From NCBI GenBank assembly GCA_030373145.1, contig JAUCZK010000005.1, positions 62,001 through 126,000 on the forward strand: 64,000 nt of DNA. The letters run 5' to 3'. This DNA is from Cyanobium sp. CZS48M (GTDB lineage: Bacteria; Cyanobacteriota; Cyanobacteriia; PCC-6307; Cyanobiaceae). Positions 25,981 through 35,687 of this stretch are shown one piece after another. A program made the position numbers and the translations under genes. The notes under the pieces were generated by a model. The model saw only the letters and a program-made list of their open reading frames with translations, ran no database searches and had not been told where the DNA came from. Numbering within the stretch: the stretch's first letter is position 1; the number at the start of each line of letters is the position of its first letter.

Positions 25981-27414
25981 GTGAGCGCCGGCACGCTGTA
26001 CGACAAGGTCTGGGACCTGCACCGCGTGGCGGAGCTGCCTGGAGGGTCCACCCAGCTGTTCATCGGCCTGCACCTGATCCATGAGGTGACCAGCCCCCAG
26101 GCCTTCGCCGCCCTGCGCGATCTGGGCCTGGGCGTGCGTCACCCCGAGCGCACCGTGGCCACGGTGGATCACATCGTGCCCACCACTTCCCAGGCGCGGC
26201 CCTTCGCCGATCCCCTGGCTGAAGAGATGCTCGCCACCCTGGAGCGCAACTGCGCCGAGCACGGCATCACCCTGCACGGCCTCGGCAGCGGTCGTCAGGG
26301 CATCGTCCACGTGATCGCCCCGGAACTGGGCCTCACCCAGCCCGGCATGACCGTCGCCTGCGGCGACTCGCACACCTCCACCCACGGGGCCTTCGGCGCG
26401 ATCGCCTTCGGCATCGGCACCAGCCAGGTGCGGGATGTGCTCGCCAGCCAGAGCCTGGCGATGAACAAGCTCAAGGTGCGCCGCATCCTGGTGGAGGGCC
26501 GCCTACAGCCGGGCGTGTTCGCCAAGGATCTGGTGCTGCACATCATCCGCAGCCTGGGGGTGAAGGGCGGTGTGGGCTACGCCTATGAATTCGCTGGATC
26601 CTGCATTGAGGCCCTCTCGATGGAGGAGCGCATGACCCTCTGCAACATGGCCATTGAAGGGGGCGCCCGCTGTGGCTATGTGAACCCCGATGCCACCACC
26701 TTCGCTTACATCCAGGGCAGACCTTTTGCACCCGAGGGAACGGCCTGGGATCGGGCGGTGGCGTGGTGGAGCAGCCTGGCCAGCGGAGCTGATGCCGTAT
26801 TCGACGACGAGGTGGTCTTCGAGGCCGGCACGATTGCCCCCACCGTCACCTGGGGCATCACCCCAGGTCAGGGCATCGGCGTCGATGAGTCGGTGCCCAG
26901 CCTTGCCGATACCCCGGTCGATGAGCGTCCGCTGGCGGAGGAGGCCTACCGCTACATGGACCTCCAGCCCGGCATGCCGATCGCCGGAGTCCCGGTCGAT
27001 GTCTGCTTCATCGGCAGCTGCATCAACGGTCGCCTCAGCGATCTGCAGGCGGCGGCCGCCGTGGCCCGGGGCCGTCAGGTGGCCCCGGGCCTCAAGGCTT
27101 TTGTGGTGCCGGGCTCGGAGCAGGTGGCGGCTGCCGCCGAGGCCGAAGGTCTCGATGCCGTGTTCACGGCGGCGGGCTTCGAATGGCGCGAGCCGGGCTG
27201 CTCGATGTGCCTGGCGATGAACCCCGACCGCCTGGAGGGTCGCCAGATCAGCGCCAGCTCCAGCAACCGCAACTTCAAGGGCCGCCAGGGTTCCGCCTCC
27301 GGCCGCACCCTGCTGATGAGCCCCGCCATGGTGGCCGCCGCCGCCGTCACCGGCCGGGTGAGCGATGTGCGCGACCTCCTCGCCCTCGTGCCGCTGCAGG
27401 TGCCGGTGGGCTGA
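25981..27414 (+). CDS. leuC: 3-isopropylmalate dehydratase large subunit
   Basis: LeuC with LeuD isomerises 2- to 3-isopropylmalate in leucine synthesis. The 4Fe-4S ligand cysteines appear in [15 protein letters not shown] and [13 protein letters not shown]; other family blocks are [37 protein letters not shown] and [12 protein letters not shown]. The start is GTG 25981, the only one giving the usual N-terminus and 477 residues; the track's upstream extension is cinA in another frame. leuD follows 62 bases later. Confidence 0.97.
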   Translation: MSAGTLYDKVWDLHRVAELPGGSTQLFIGLHLIHEVTSPQAFAALRDLGLGVRHPERTVATVDHIVPTTSQARPFADPLAEEMLATLERNCAEHGITLHGLGSGRQGIVHVIAPELGLTQPGMTVACGDSHTSTHGAFGAIAFGIGTSQVRDVLASQSLAMNKLKVRRILVEGRLQPGVFAKDLVLHIIRSLGVKGGVGYAYEFAGSCIEALSMEERMTLCNMAIEGGARCGYVNPDATTFAYIQGRPFAPEGTAWDRAVAWWSSLASGADAVFDDEVVFEAGTIAPTVTWGITPGQGIGVDESVPSLADTPVDERPLAEEAYRYMDLQPGMPIAGVPVDVCFIGSCINGRLSDLQAAAAVARGRQVAPGLKAFVVPGSEQVAAAAEAEGLDAVFTAAGFEWREPGCSMCLAMNPDRLEGRQISASSSNRNFKGRQGSASGRTLLMSPAMVAAAAVTGRVSDVRDLLALVPLQVPVG

Positions 27415-27476
27415 GCGCCGCCGCCGGTCTCCCCCTGGATCCGCCCCTTGCCCCGTTCCGTGCCCCGCCTCCTGCC

Positions 27477-28103
27477 ATGAGCAGCTCCCTGCCCCCCAGG
27501 CCCTTCCCAGCCGGCCCCATCGCCAGCGTCACCGGCACCGCTGTGGTAGTGCGCGGCGATGACATCGACACCGATCGGATCATCCCGGCCCGTTTTCTCA
27601 AGTGCGTCACCTTCGAGGGACTGGCAGAAGGGGCGTTTGCCGATGACCGCACCGAGCTGGCCGGAGCCCATGCCTTCGACCAGGCGGAGCACCAGGGGGC
27701 CACGCTGCTGCTGGTCAACCGCAACTTTGGCTGTGGCTCCAGCCGCGAACATGCCCCCCAGGCGTTGATGCGCTGGGGCATCCGGGCTGTGGTGGGCGAA
27801 AGCTTTGCCGAGATTTTCTACGGCAACTGCCTGGCGCTGGGTCTCCCCTGCCTGACGGCTGGCCACGACGCCATGCGCGCCCTGCAGGAAGCGGCCCTGG
27901 CCGCCCCCACCGCGCCCCTCTGCTTAACCCTGGCCGAGGCCACCCTCGAGGGCTACGGCCAGCGCTGGCCTCTGGTACTTCCCGCCGGGCCGCTGCAGAT
28001 GCTGACCACGGGCCAGTGGGATGCCACCGGTCAGCTGCTCTCTCACCACGCTGAACTCAGCCGAACCCTGGCCGCCCTGCCCTACGCCAACGGCTTTCAC
28101 TGA
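27477..28103 (+). CDS. leuD: 3-isopropylmalate dehydratase small subunit
   Basis: This is the swivelling substrate-binding subunit of the LeuCD aconitase-type enzyme. The 208-residue protein carries DDIDTDRIIPARFLK, the signature NFGCGSSREHAPQAL, and VVGESFAEIFYGNCL. ATG 27477 is chosen; the track version starts inside leuC. Placement directly after leuC on the same strand fits one transcript. Confidence 0.96.
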   Translation: MSSSLPPRPFPAGPIASVTGTAVVVRGDDIDTDRIIPARFLKCVTFEGLAEGAFADDRTELAGAHAFDQAEHQGATLLLVNRNFGCGSSREHAPQALMRWGIRAVVGESFAEIFYGNCLALGLPCLTAGHDAMRALQEAALAAPTAPLCLTLAEATLEGYGQRWPLVLPAGPLQMLTTGQWDATGQLLSHHAELSRTLAALPYANGFH

Positions 28104-28135
28104 GCGAGCCGGTCCGCGCCGCCCAGGTTGGAGCC

Positions 28136-31100
28136 TCAGAACGGGGTCCGGCCTGGTCCGCCAGCCCCACCGAGCTGGGGACGGAAGGGAGCGAAGGGCA
28201 CGCCCGTTCCCTTGAAGCCGAAATCGTTGAGGCGGATCCGCACCCCGCCGATGCCCTCATAGGGGCTGTAGAACACGCTGAAGGCATAGGACCGGCGCTG
28301 CCAGCGCAGCTCCACGTAGGACCCGGTCACCTCGCCGTAGTTCGGCGAAGCGGGATCCACATTGAGGCCGATTCCTCCGTTGAACAGCAGCGGTCCGGCG
28401 ATCTGCTGGGTGAGGCCGATGCCCACCGTGCCCAGATCCACCGCCGCGTCGAAGCCGAAGGGGCTGAGGCCATCACGCAGGGTGATACCGCCGGTGACCG
28501 TGAGCTGGGTGAAATCAAAGAAGCGCTTGTTGAAGTGCCCCAGGGTGAGGGTGGGACCTCCGGAGATCGAGAAGGTGTTCTGATACGTGCCATCGCCGAA
28601 GTAGGCCAGGTTCCCCGACAGATTCGTGTTCAGGGCCAAGCCGGGCACGATCGGCTCGGGGGAGTAGCGCAGGGCACCCTCGGGTGTGGAGGGCAGGGCC
28701 GTTCCCTGCCAGAGCTGCAGCGTGCTGTTCAGTGATCCCACGGCGTTCGCTCGCCAGAGCTGGGCAAGATTCCTGGATTCCACTCCGCTGCTGAGGAATT
28801 CGTTGCTCTGGTAGTTGCCCACACCCACTCGCCAGAAGTAGCGGTTGCTGAGCTTGCCCCAGTTCGGCAGGGTTTCTTCCTTCTCCAGGGAGGCGCCGTA
28901 GGCGGAATAAATGTCCTGCTCGCCCAGGGATCCATTCCAGATTCTGAAGCGGTAGGCCCCAAAGAGCCGGGCCGTGGTGGCGCCCACCAGGGGCAGGGTG
29001 ATGTTGCGATCCATCTGGCCCCAGCTGCGGGTGCCGTTGGCGATGTTCTCGGGATTGAAGGTGGAGATGTCCAGGTTCAAGCTGGTGCTGAATCCCAGCA
29101 GCGGGGTTTTGAGCCGGGCCTCCAGGCCGAAGAGATCCCCCAGGGTGTTGTCCTGGCTCACCGAGGGGCCTCCGGCCTGCCCACCCGGGATGGGGTAGCT
29201 GTCGGTGGTGCCCTGGTAGGCCCGCTCGAGCATGAACTGGGGTTCCAGCTCCAGGGTCCCCTTCTCGCCGATCCGGATCGGCCGCAGGCGCCGTCCCACG
29301 TAGAAACCGTCGCGGTCCTCCTGGTCCACCCCCAGCACCCAGCGGTTCTCCACTTCCTGCTGCTTGCGGATGCGGGTGCGTGAGGTCACCGGAATGGACA
29401 GACGGTCTTCCAGGATCAGCCGGTTGCGCTTGGAGGTGATCAGCAGATCACCGTTGGCGTCCTGGTTGACCACCACCTGATCCGCGTCCATCCACGATTG
29501 GGAGGGAGTGAAGGGGTCGTTGCTGAAGCTGGCCCTGTCGCTGCGCCAGCCATTGGCGGTGAGCACGATCCTTGCCGCCTGATAGCGCAGGTGGGTGAGG
29601 GTGCCCTGCACGGCCTGGCGGTTCTTCTCCGAGCGCAGCCGCCGCACCTGGGGCGGCCGTGACGGGCCGAAATCGCTGTCCTGGTCGGTGGCCACGTTGT
29701 CGTTGCTGCCGGTCCCGCGACGGCGCTCGATCAGCAAGCCCTCGCGTTTCTGCACGTTGGAGATGCGCTGCTCGATGGCGGCGGCGGCGGCGGCGCGCTG
29801 GCGCTCCTGCTCGCGCATGGCGCGGAAGGACACTCCGCTCCCGGTCCCCGTGGGGCCCTGGGCCGCCTCAGCGCCGCTGGCTGATGTCCCTGGGTCTTGG
29901 TCCGGCGCCGGAGCCTCTCCTCCCATGGCCACCTGCTCGAGGGCCTCAGGCAGGGAGCGGGGGCGATCCGGCGGCTCCGCTCCACGGTTGGGGCAGCCCT
30001 TGGCCGGCCGCAGATTGGCCTGAGGGTCATCCTGCGGCGCGGGATCGCTGCCGAAGCGATAACGCAGGCCCAGCAGGTAAGCGTTGCTGCCCTCCCTGAC
30101 GCCGTTGTAGGTGCCGAAAGCGCCGGAGCGGTGGTGAATCCGCCCCACCATCGACCACTGGGGCGAGAAGGAGCCCTCGATCTCGAAACCCAGGTAATTG
30201 AGGAGGCGGGCCGATCTCTCGCGGTAGGTGTCTTCGTACTTGCTGAGGTTGGTGTTCAGGCTCACCCCCTGCACAAAGCCCAGGCTCAACCAGGGTTGCA
30301 GCCAGGCCCTCAGCCCGATGCCGCCGGTGAACTCGCCGAAGGTCTGGGCGGGGGTGGAGAGGTTGGCCACTTCGGAGGAGGTGAACGGTCCGATGTAACG
30401 CCCGCCCCGCTGGGCCGAGGCCCAGTGCCCGAGGGCATTGAAATCGAGTTCAAGGGCGAAGGGGCCGGCCTTGATCAGTCGCTTCTGCAGCCCGGCGCCC
30501 AGCACCCGCTCCGGCCGGAAGACCCCCTGGCCGAAGAAGGTCTGGCCGAAATCGGAGTGGAACATCTGCCCGCCCCAGAGGGTGGCGCTCCAGGGGTGGG
30601 GGTGCCAGTCGGGAATCTCGGGCAGCAGCGTGGGGCAGGCGATCGGCTCGGGCTCAGGGAGCGGCTGGGAGGGGGGCTGCTCGATGTCGAGGTCTTCGAG
30701 GCTGGTCTCGAGGTCGAGAACGCCGTAGACGTCCTCCATCTCCCCTTCGCCCTCGATCAGGCCGTAGCGGAACAGGCTGCCCTGCACGTACTGCCGGCCG
30801 CGCCAGAAGCGCACACTGCCGATGGCGTAGACCGTTCGGGTGGTCGTGTCGTATTCGATCCGATCCGCCATCAGCCGGCCACCGGCCAGGACGGCCTTGG
30901 CCTTGCCGGTGGCCACGTAGCGGTTGATCACCACGTCGAACCCCTGTTGATCGGCGCTGATCCCCAGCTCTTTGGGTGGGGTCCTTGGGTCAGTGCCGCT
31001 GGCCTCGGCGGCACTGGGCGGCTCCGTCCCAGTCGGTTTCAGCCTGAGCGGTTCAAGACCTGATGGTTCTGCAGGACCGGTGGTCGGCGCCAATGCTGGC

Positions 31101-31354
31101 TCGGAGAATCCCTGTGGGCTGGCCTCTGTTGGGCTATGAACTGGTTCGGTGGTGGCAGGCGCCAATTCAGCGACTGGGCTGTGCTGGGGCGCCCCAGGCA
31201 CCAGCGGATCGCCACTGCTGACGTCCTCATCGCTTTGAAGCGCAGGTGGGGCGTCTGACTCGAGGGTCTGGGCCCTGCTCACCGCCGGTGTCGCCAGGGT
31301 TGCCGCGCCCACAAGCCCGATGGTCCACCGGATAAGCCTTGCTGAGGGCACCAC
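28136..31354 (-). CDS. DUF3769 outer-membrane protein (OstA/LptD-like)
   Basis: The 1072-residue protein starts with a signal peptide (IRWTIGLVGAATLATPAVS). A low-complexity Pro/Glu/Ser region to about 145 follows, then an OstA-like beta segment (AVLAGGRLMADRIEYDTTTR) and a long beta-barrel region with alternating strands to the end (LGLRYRFGSDP, VELRWQRRSYAFSVFYSP). This matches a cyanobacterial family related to LPS-assembly proteins, so an outer-membrane transport or assembly role is likely. The start is GTG 31354. A Glu/Arg-rich coiled region (about 490-560) interrupts the barrel parts. It is 97 bases after psbI on the same strand. Confidence 0.83.
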   Translation of the reverse strand: MVPSARLIRWTIGLVGAATLATPAVSRAQTLESDAPPALQSDEDVSSGDPLVPGAPQHSPVAELAPATTEPVHSPTEASPQGFSEPALAPTTGPAEPSGLEPLRLKPTGTEPPSAAEASGTDPRTPPKELGISADQQGFDVVINRYVATGKAKAVLAGGRLMADRIEYDTTTRTVYAIGSVRFWRGRQYVQGSLFRYGLIEGEGEMEDVYGVLDLETSLEDLDIEQPPSQPLPEPEPIACPTLLPEIPDWHPHPWSATLWGGQMFHSDFGQTFFGQGVFRPERVLGAGLQKRLIKAGPFALELDFNALGHWASAQRGGRYIGPFTSSEVANLSTPAQTFGEFTGGIGLRAWLQPWLSLGFVQGVSLNTNLSKYEDTYRERSARLLNYLGFEIEGSFSPQWSMVGRIHHRSGAFGTYNGVREGSNAYLLGLRYRFGSDPAPQDDPQANLRPAKGCPNRGAEPPDRPRSLPEALEQVAMGGEAPAPDQDPGTSASGAEAAQGPTGTGSGVSFRAMREQERQRAAAAAAIEQRISNVQKREGLLIERRRGTGSNDNVATDQDSDFGPSRPPQVRRLRSEKNRQAVQGTLTHLRYQAARIVLTANGWRSDRASFSNDPFTPSQSWMDADQVVVNQDANGDLLITSKRNRLILEDRLSIPVTSRTRIRKQQEVENRWVLGVDQEDRDGFYVGRRLRPIRIGEKGTLELEPQFMLERAYQGTTDSYPIPGGQAGGPSVSQDNTLGDLFGLEARLKTPLLGFSTSLNLDISTFNPENIANGTRSWGQMDRNITLPLVGATTARLFGAYRFRIWNGSLGEQDIYSAYGASLEKEETLPNWGKLSNRYFWRVGVGNYQSNEFLSSGVESRNLAQLWRANAVGSLNSTLQLWQGTALPSTPEGALRYSPEPIVPGLALNTNLSGNLAYFGDGTYQNTFSISGGPTLTLGHFNKRFFDFTQLTVTGGITLRDGLSPFGFDAAVDLGTVGIGLTQQIAGPLLFNGGIGLNVDPASPNYGEVTGSYVELRWQRRSYAFSVFYSPYEGIGGVRIRLNDFGFKGTGVPFAPFRPQLGGAGGPGRTPF

Positions 31355-31409
31355 ATCTCCAGGACCGCGGCCGATCCTGCCATGCCCCGGTGGAGGCTGG
31401 TGCTCCGCT

Positions 31410-31438
31410 CAGGTGGGTTGGTTCAGTGCCCCCACCTG
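31410..31438 (-). other. Hairpin between psbI and the DUF3769 gene
   Basis: CAGGTGGG and CCCACCTG pair perfectly around 13 bases, 14 bases after the psbI stop. No T-run follows on the minus strand. It may stabilise the psbI 3' end or reduce read-through into the large downstream gene. Confidence 0.45.
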
Positions 31439-31451
31439 GAGCCGCTGACCC

Positions 31452-31571
31452 TCAGTCTTCGAGGTCCTTGCGGCTGGGGGTGCGGCTGGGATCGCTGGCC
31501 AGGAAGCCGAAGACGAAGATGCCGATGAAGAAGAAAACGACCGAGTAAACGGAGATCTTGAGGGCGAGCAT
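31452..31571 (-). CDS. psbI: Photosystem II reaction centre protein I
   Basis: This 39-residue gene is too short for the ORF track. It translates as a single thylakoid helix beginning [20 protein letters not shown] and ending with [11 protein letters not shown], the near-invariant PsbI sequence. PsbI sits beside D1 and CP43 and helps early PSII assembly. ATG 31571 and TGA 31452 were read directly on the minus strand. The neighbouring GH38 gene is divergent from it. Confidence 0.97.
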   Translation of the reverse strand: MLALKISVYSVVFFFIGIFVFGFLASDPSRTPSRKDLED

Positions 31572-31672
31572 GGTTCCGTCCGGCGGGTGACAGGGAGTGA
31601 CAGGCGCCAGGTGGGGCCTGAACGACCCTGCGGCAGCCGCATCATCCTATGGGTCACTGATGGCCGGGATCG

Positions 31673-34600
31673 ATGACGCAGGCCCTGGACCCCCAGCTTC
31701 CCCCTGAGATTGAAACGTTTCGATCATGTTCGAGACTCGACCTGCTCGCCGCCTGGCAGAGGCAGGGCGCAGATGGCTCCTGGCAGGGCGCCCTGGCCGA
31801 CCCCTGGGCCCGGCTGCATCGCCCCGACTGGCATGCCCGCGGGCTGATCGCCTGGCCGCGGGGGGGACAGACCCGGCGCCTGGTGCAGGAGCTGAGCTGT
31901 CCCCCCAGCTGGCGCGGCCGGGCTCCGGCGCTGGCCCGCCTGGCCCTGCGCTGGTGGGCTGATGCCGCCGAACTCCGGGTCGACGGCCGCACCGTTCACC
32001 GCGGTGATCTCTTTGACAGCTCCTGCCGCTGGGCCCTGCCGCAGCGCTGGTGGGAGGGGGTGCCGCTGCGCCTGGAGCTGGAGCTGCGCAGCCCGCTCCA
32101 TGACGACGGCGCCCTGATGCTCAGCCGGATCGAGGCGGAGCCCCTGGATCCGGCTGATCCGGACGGTCTGCTGGTGGCCACGCGGCTGGAGCTGGAGCAG
32201 CTGCGCCAGGCCGCGCCTGCTGGACCGCCCGGTTCGTTCCACCTGCTCGGCCATGCTCACCTCGATCTGGCCTGGCTCTGGCCGGTGGCCGACACCTGGC
32301 AGGCCGCCGAGCGCACCTTCCGCTCGGCCCTCGATCTGATCGAGCAGCACCGGAACCTTCACTTCGGCCATTCCACGCCGGCGCTCTATGCCTGGCTGGA
32401 GCGTCACCGGCCCGAGCTGTTCGAGCGGATCCGCGCCGCCATGCACGCCGGCCGCTGGGAGCCGATCAATGGCCCCTGGGTGGAGACCGATTGCGTCCTA
32501 GTTGATACAGCCTCATTGCTGAGGCAGTTCCAGGAGGGGCAGGCCTACAGCCGCCAGACCTTCCCCGAGTGGGAGCACCAGCTGGCCTGGCTGCCCGACA
32601 GCTTCGGCTTCGCCGCCGGCCTGCCGGCGGTGGCGGCGGCCACCGGTGTGCGCTGGTTCTGCACCAACAAGCTGGCCTGGAACGCCACCAACCCTTTCCC
32701 CCACCGGCTCTTCCGCTGGCGCAGCCGCTGTGGCGCCGAGGTGCTGGCCCTGATGAGCGCCCCGATCGGCACCGATGGCGATCCCCTGGCGATGGAGCGC
32801 TACCGGCTGGAGTGGCAGGCGGCCACGGGCGACGCCGAGGCCCTGTGGCTGCCGGGGGTGGGGGACCACGGCGGCGGGCCCACCCGCGAGATGCTGGAGC
32901 AGCTGGACCTCTGGCGTGACGACGAGGCCACGGCGCCCCAGCGGCACGGCACGCTGCGCGACTACCTGCAGCGGCTGGAGCCCCTGGGCGCCCAGCTGCC
33001 CGTCTGGCGCGATGAGCTCTACCTGGAGCTGCACCGGGGCTGCGCCACCAGCCGCCCCGACCAGAAGCGCCACAACCGCAGCCTGGAGCGGCTGCTGCGC
33101 GAGGCCGATCTCGCCAGCGCTCTGCTGGGGGAGCCAGCCGATCCTGCGGAGCCGGATGGCTGGCGGGAGCTGCTGTTTCAGCAATTCCACGACATCCTGC
33201 CGGGCACCTCCATCCCGGAGGTGTTCGAGCAGGCCGAACCCCAGTGGCGGGCGGCGCGCCGCCAGGCATCCAGCCGCCGCGACCGGGCGCTGCGGGCCTG
33301 GCTGGAGCTCGCTGGGGCCAAGGCCCAGGAGCAGGGCTGTGAGGTTGAACTGGGCGGCGAGGCGGAACCGTGGTGGTGGGTCCAGCTGCAGCCCCTGCCG
33401 CCGGCCCCCCTCACCCTGCGCCTGCCTTCGGGCCACTGGAGCCTGGGGGGGCAGAGCCTGCCCTCGCAGCCCGCCCCATCGGGCGGCCACTGGGTGCAGC
33501 TGCCCTATCCCGGCGGCGTGGCGGCCCTCCAGCTCAGCCGTCAACGCCAGCCGCCTGGGGCGCTGCCGCCGCTGACCGCTGACGCCGGGGCCTCGATCGT
33601 CAATCCGGTGCGGCTGGAGAGCCTTGGGGCCGGCGACCGCTGGCGGCTGGGCAATGGCCTGCTCTGGGCCCAGCTCGGCCCCCTCGGCCTTGAGCAGCTC
33701 TGGGGGGCCGACCACAGTCCCCAGCTGGCCGAGCCGCTGCAATGGCGCCGCTGGATCGATCGCGGTGAGTTCTGGGATGCCTGGGATCTGGCCGCCGACT
33801 ACCGCCAGCACCCCCTGCCCCTGCACTGGGAGCCGGGCCCGATGCTGGCGGAGATGGGTCCGCTCTGCAGCCGCCTGGTCTGGCGCGGCCGCTGCGGCGC
33901 CAGCGCCCTGCGCCTCGATCTGCAGCTGCGGGCCGGCTGCCCATGGCTGGAGCTCAACCTGCGGGTCGACTGGCGCCAGCGCCATGAACTGCTGCGCCTG
34001 GAGCTGCCGCTGCAGCACCAGGCCGTGCGCTGGGCCGCCGACACCAGTGCGGGCGTGATCGAGCGGATCGCGGCGACCGCCACGGCACGGGAAGCCAGCC
34101 GCTGGGAGGTGCCGGCCATCAGCTGGCTGGCGAGTCAGGCCGCAAGCGGTGGCCTGGCGGTGCTGCTCGATGGGCCCCAGGGGGTTTCCGGCAGCCCTGA
34201 GGCCCTCGGGGTTTCGTTGCTGCGTGGGCCCACCTGGCCCGATCCCGGGGCCGACAACGGACCCCAGCGCCTGCGTCTGGCGCTGATGCCCTGTGCCCAG
34301 GGCTGGCGCCAGGCCGGGGTGGCGGCGGCGGCGGTGCGTTTCCGCGAGCCCTGCTGGCTGAGGCCGCTCGAGAGCTCGGCCACTGCCCTTGGCTCAGCCC
34401 AGGGTTCAGCCAAGGTCGCTGTGCCTGGGTCGGTGCTGCGCCTGGGGCATCCCGACCTGCGCCTGATCAGCCTCGCCAGCGAAGGCGAAGGCCTGGCGCG
34501 GCTGATTGTGCAGAACCTCTCCCCCTGCCGTCGCTGGCTCGAGCTGGCAGGCCAGTGGGAGGCGCTGGAGCGGATCGACGGGCTGGGGGCTCCCCTGACG

Positions 34601-34714
34601 GCGGCGAGCGGAGCTGAGAACGCCAGTTCAGCCGATGGAGACCTCACCCGCTTGGCGCCTTGGCAGCTGGCCAGCTGGCGGATCAGTCGTCGTGGTCGTC
34701 GAAAGGATCCGTGA
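31673..34714 (+). CDS. GH38 family alpha-mannosidase
   Basis: The 1013-residue protein has a GH38 catalytic core near residues 190-480: LLGHAHLDLAWLWPV (zinc His and Asp), HFGHSTPALYAWLE, GPWVETDC, and LAWLPDSFGFAAGLP containing the nucleophile Asp. A middle helical and C-terminal beta-sandwich part follows, as in ManGH-type enzymes. No signal peptide is seen, so it should be cytosolic and may recycle mannosides or act on stored glycans. It lies between psbI and psbN. The last 32 bases overlap psbN on the opposite strand. Confidence 0.9.
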   Translation: MTQALDPQLPPEIETFRSCSRLDLLAAWQRQGADGSWQGALADPWARLHRPDWHARGLIAWPRGGQTRRLVQELSCPPSWRGRAPALARLALRWWADAAELRVDGRTVHRGDLFDSSCRWALPQRWWEGVPLRLELELRSPLHDDGALMLSRIEAEPLDPADPDGLLVATRLELEQLRQAAPAGPPGSFHLLGHAHLDLAWLWPVADTWQAAERTFRSALDLIEQHRNLHFGHSTPALYAWLERHRPELFERIRAAMHAGRWEPINGPWVETDCVLVDTASLLRQFQEGQAYSRQTFPEWEHQLAWLPDSFGFAAGLPAVAAATGVRWFCTNKLAWNATNPFPHRLFRWRSRCGAEVLALMSAPIGTDGDPLAMERYRLEWQAATGDAEALWLPGVGDHGGGPTREMLEQLDLWRDDEATAPQRHGTLRDYLQRLEPLGAQLPVWRDELYLELHRGCATSRPDQKRHNRSLERLLREADLASALLGEPADPAEPDGWRELLFQQFHDILPGTSIPEVFEQAEPQWRAARRQASSRRDRALRAWLELAGAKAQEQGCEVELGGEAEPWWWVQLQPLPPAPLTLRLPSGHWSLGGQSLPSQPAPSGGHWVQLPYPGGVAALQLSRQRQPPGALPPLTADAGASIVNPVRLESLGAGDRWRLGNGLLWAQLGPLGLEQLWGADHSPQLAEPLQWRRWIDRGEFWDAWDLAADYRQHPLPLHWEPGPMLAEMGPLCSRLVWRGRCGASALRLDLQLRAGCPWLELNLRVDWRQRHELLRLELPLQHQAVRWAADTSAGVIERIAATATAREASRWEVPAISWLASQAASGGLAVLLDGPQGVSGSPEALGVSLLRGPTWPDPGADNGPQRLRLALMPCAQGWRQAGVAAAAVRFREPCWLRPLESSATALGSAQGSAKVAVPGSVLRLGHPDLRLISLASEGEGLARLIVQNLSPCRRWLELAGQWEALERIDGLGAPLTAASGAENASSADGDLTRLAPWQLASWRISRRGRRKDP

Positions 34715-34823
34715 GCTGCTTGGAGGGCGGGCCGAAGGCGGTGTAAACACCGAAGCCGGTGAGGGCAAGGAGCGCCACCAGAACGGTGATCGCCACGGAG
34801 ATGGCTGGGGAGGTTTCGCTCAA
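34683..34823 (-). CDS. psbN: PsbN, photosystem II assembly factor
   Basis: This 46-residue product is absent from the track. It reads ETSPAISVAITVLVALLALT, then GFGVYTAFGPPSKQLTDPFD and DHDD, the typical PsbN helix and tail. PsbN helps assemble the PSII reaction centre and is not a stable subunit. The only start I can see in frame is TTG at 34823 (no ATG upstream before unrelated sequence). It is divergent from psbH and overlaps the GH38 3' end by 32 bases. Confidence 0.93.
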   Translation of the reverse strand: MSETSPAISVAITVLVALLALTGFGVYTAFGPPSKQLTDPFDDHDD

Positions 34824-35014
34824 GGGTGGTGTCTGGGGAGGGACAGGCCGGACTCTGGCCGGGTTGCGGCGGCACGGCTTCAGGCAGCCTTGGCGGCAGG
34901 CGGAGCCCCGAGGGGTCGCCGGTCCGTCACAACTGCCGATGAGGGCTGCGCCTGCCGCCGCTCGACCCTTACAGTAACGGTCTTCACCCTTGTGCCAGAG
35001 AGGACACCACAGCC

Positions 35015-35215
35015 ATGGCCCAACGCACTCCCTTGGGAAACCTGCTGCGCCCCCTGAACTCGGAGTACGGAAAGGTCGTGCCCGGCTGGGGAACCACTCC
35101 GGTCATGGGCATCTTCATGGCGCTGTTCCTGGTCTTTCTGCTGGTGATCCTGCAGCTCTACAACCGTTCCCTGCTCCTCGACGGCATCACTGTCAATTGG
35201 AACGGCATGGGTTGA
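35015..35215 (+). CDS. psbH: Photosystem II phosphoprotein H
   Basis: PsbH is a one-helix PSII core subunit needed for stable QB function and assembly. The 66-residue protein begins [20 protein letters not shown], contains [20 protein letters not shown], and ends [14 protein letters not shown], all family hallmarks. Its start is preceded by AGAGGACA as ribosome site. tatA follows 50 bases later. The divergent psbN-psbH pair is the standard cyanobacterial arrangement. Confidence 0.97.
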   Translation: MAQRTPLGNLLRPLNSEYGKVVPGWGTTPVMGIFMALFLVFLLVILQLYNRSLLLDGITVNWNGMG

Positions 35216-35265
35216 TCGTCGGGATCACCACTTCGCCGCTGCTCCTCACCTGAGACCCCTCCTCC

Positions 35266-35637
35266 ATGAACTTCTTCGGGATCGGTCTGCCGGAGATGGC
35301 GGTGATCGCCGCCATTGGCCTGCTGGTTTTCGGACCCAAGCGCCTTCCTGAGCTGGGCCGCAGCCTGGGCCGCACCCTCAAGGGCTTTCAATCAGCCTCA
35401 AGGGAGTTCGAGCAGGAGTTCCGCAAGGCTGTCGACACGGAAACCGTGTCGGCCACCAGCCTGGGTTCCGAAGCTCTGGCGGCCGAACCCCTGGCCGCGG
35501 CCGCGAATTCTCTGCCAGCCCCGGATAACAGCCCAGAGACCAGCGCTGCCGAAGCCCAAGCCGGAACCGGGGTTGTGGCGGCTGCCGCTGAGCCGCAGGA
35601 CCTGCCCTCCCCCAACGCCTCCTCCTCCTCCAGCTGA
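35266..35637 (+). CDS. tatA: Sec-independent protein translocase TatA/TatE family protein
   Basis: TatA forms the pore-like oligomer for export of folded twin-arginine proteins through plasma and thylakoid membranes. The 123-residue protein has the one N-terminal helix (MAVIAAIGLLVFGPKRLPEL, with the FGP hinge), the amphipathic helix (GRSLGRTLKGFQSASREF) and a long Ala/Ser/Pro-rich tail. It follows psbH on the same strand and precedes pth. Confidence 0.93.
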   Translation: MNFFGIGLPEMAVIAAIGLLVFGPKRLPELGRSLGRTLKGFQSASREFEQEFRKAVDTETVSATSLGSEALAAEPLAAAANSLPAPDNSPETSAAEAQAGTGVVAAAAEPQDLPSPNASSSSS

Positions 35638-35687
35638 GCGTTGGTGCTGAACCCCGCTGGCTGCCTGTCCCCCGGCGGCCGTCTGCG

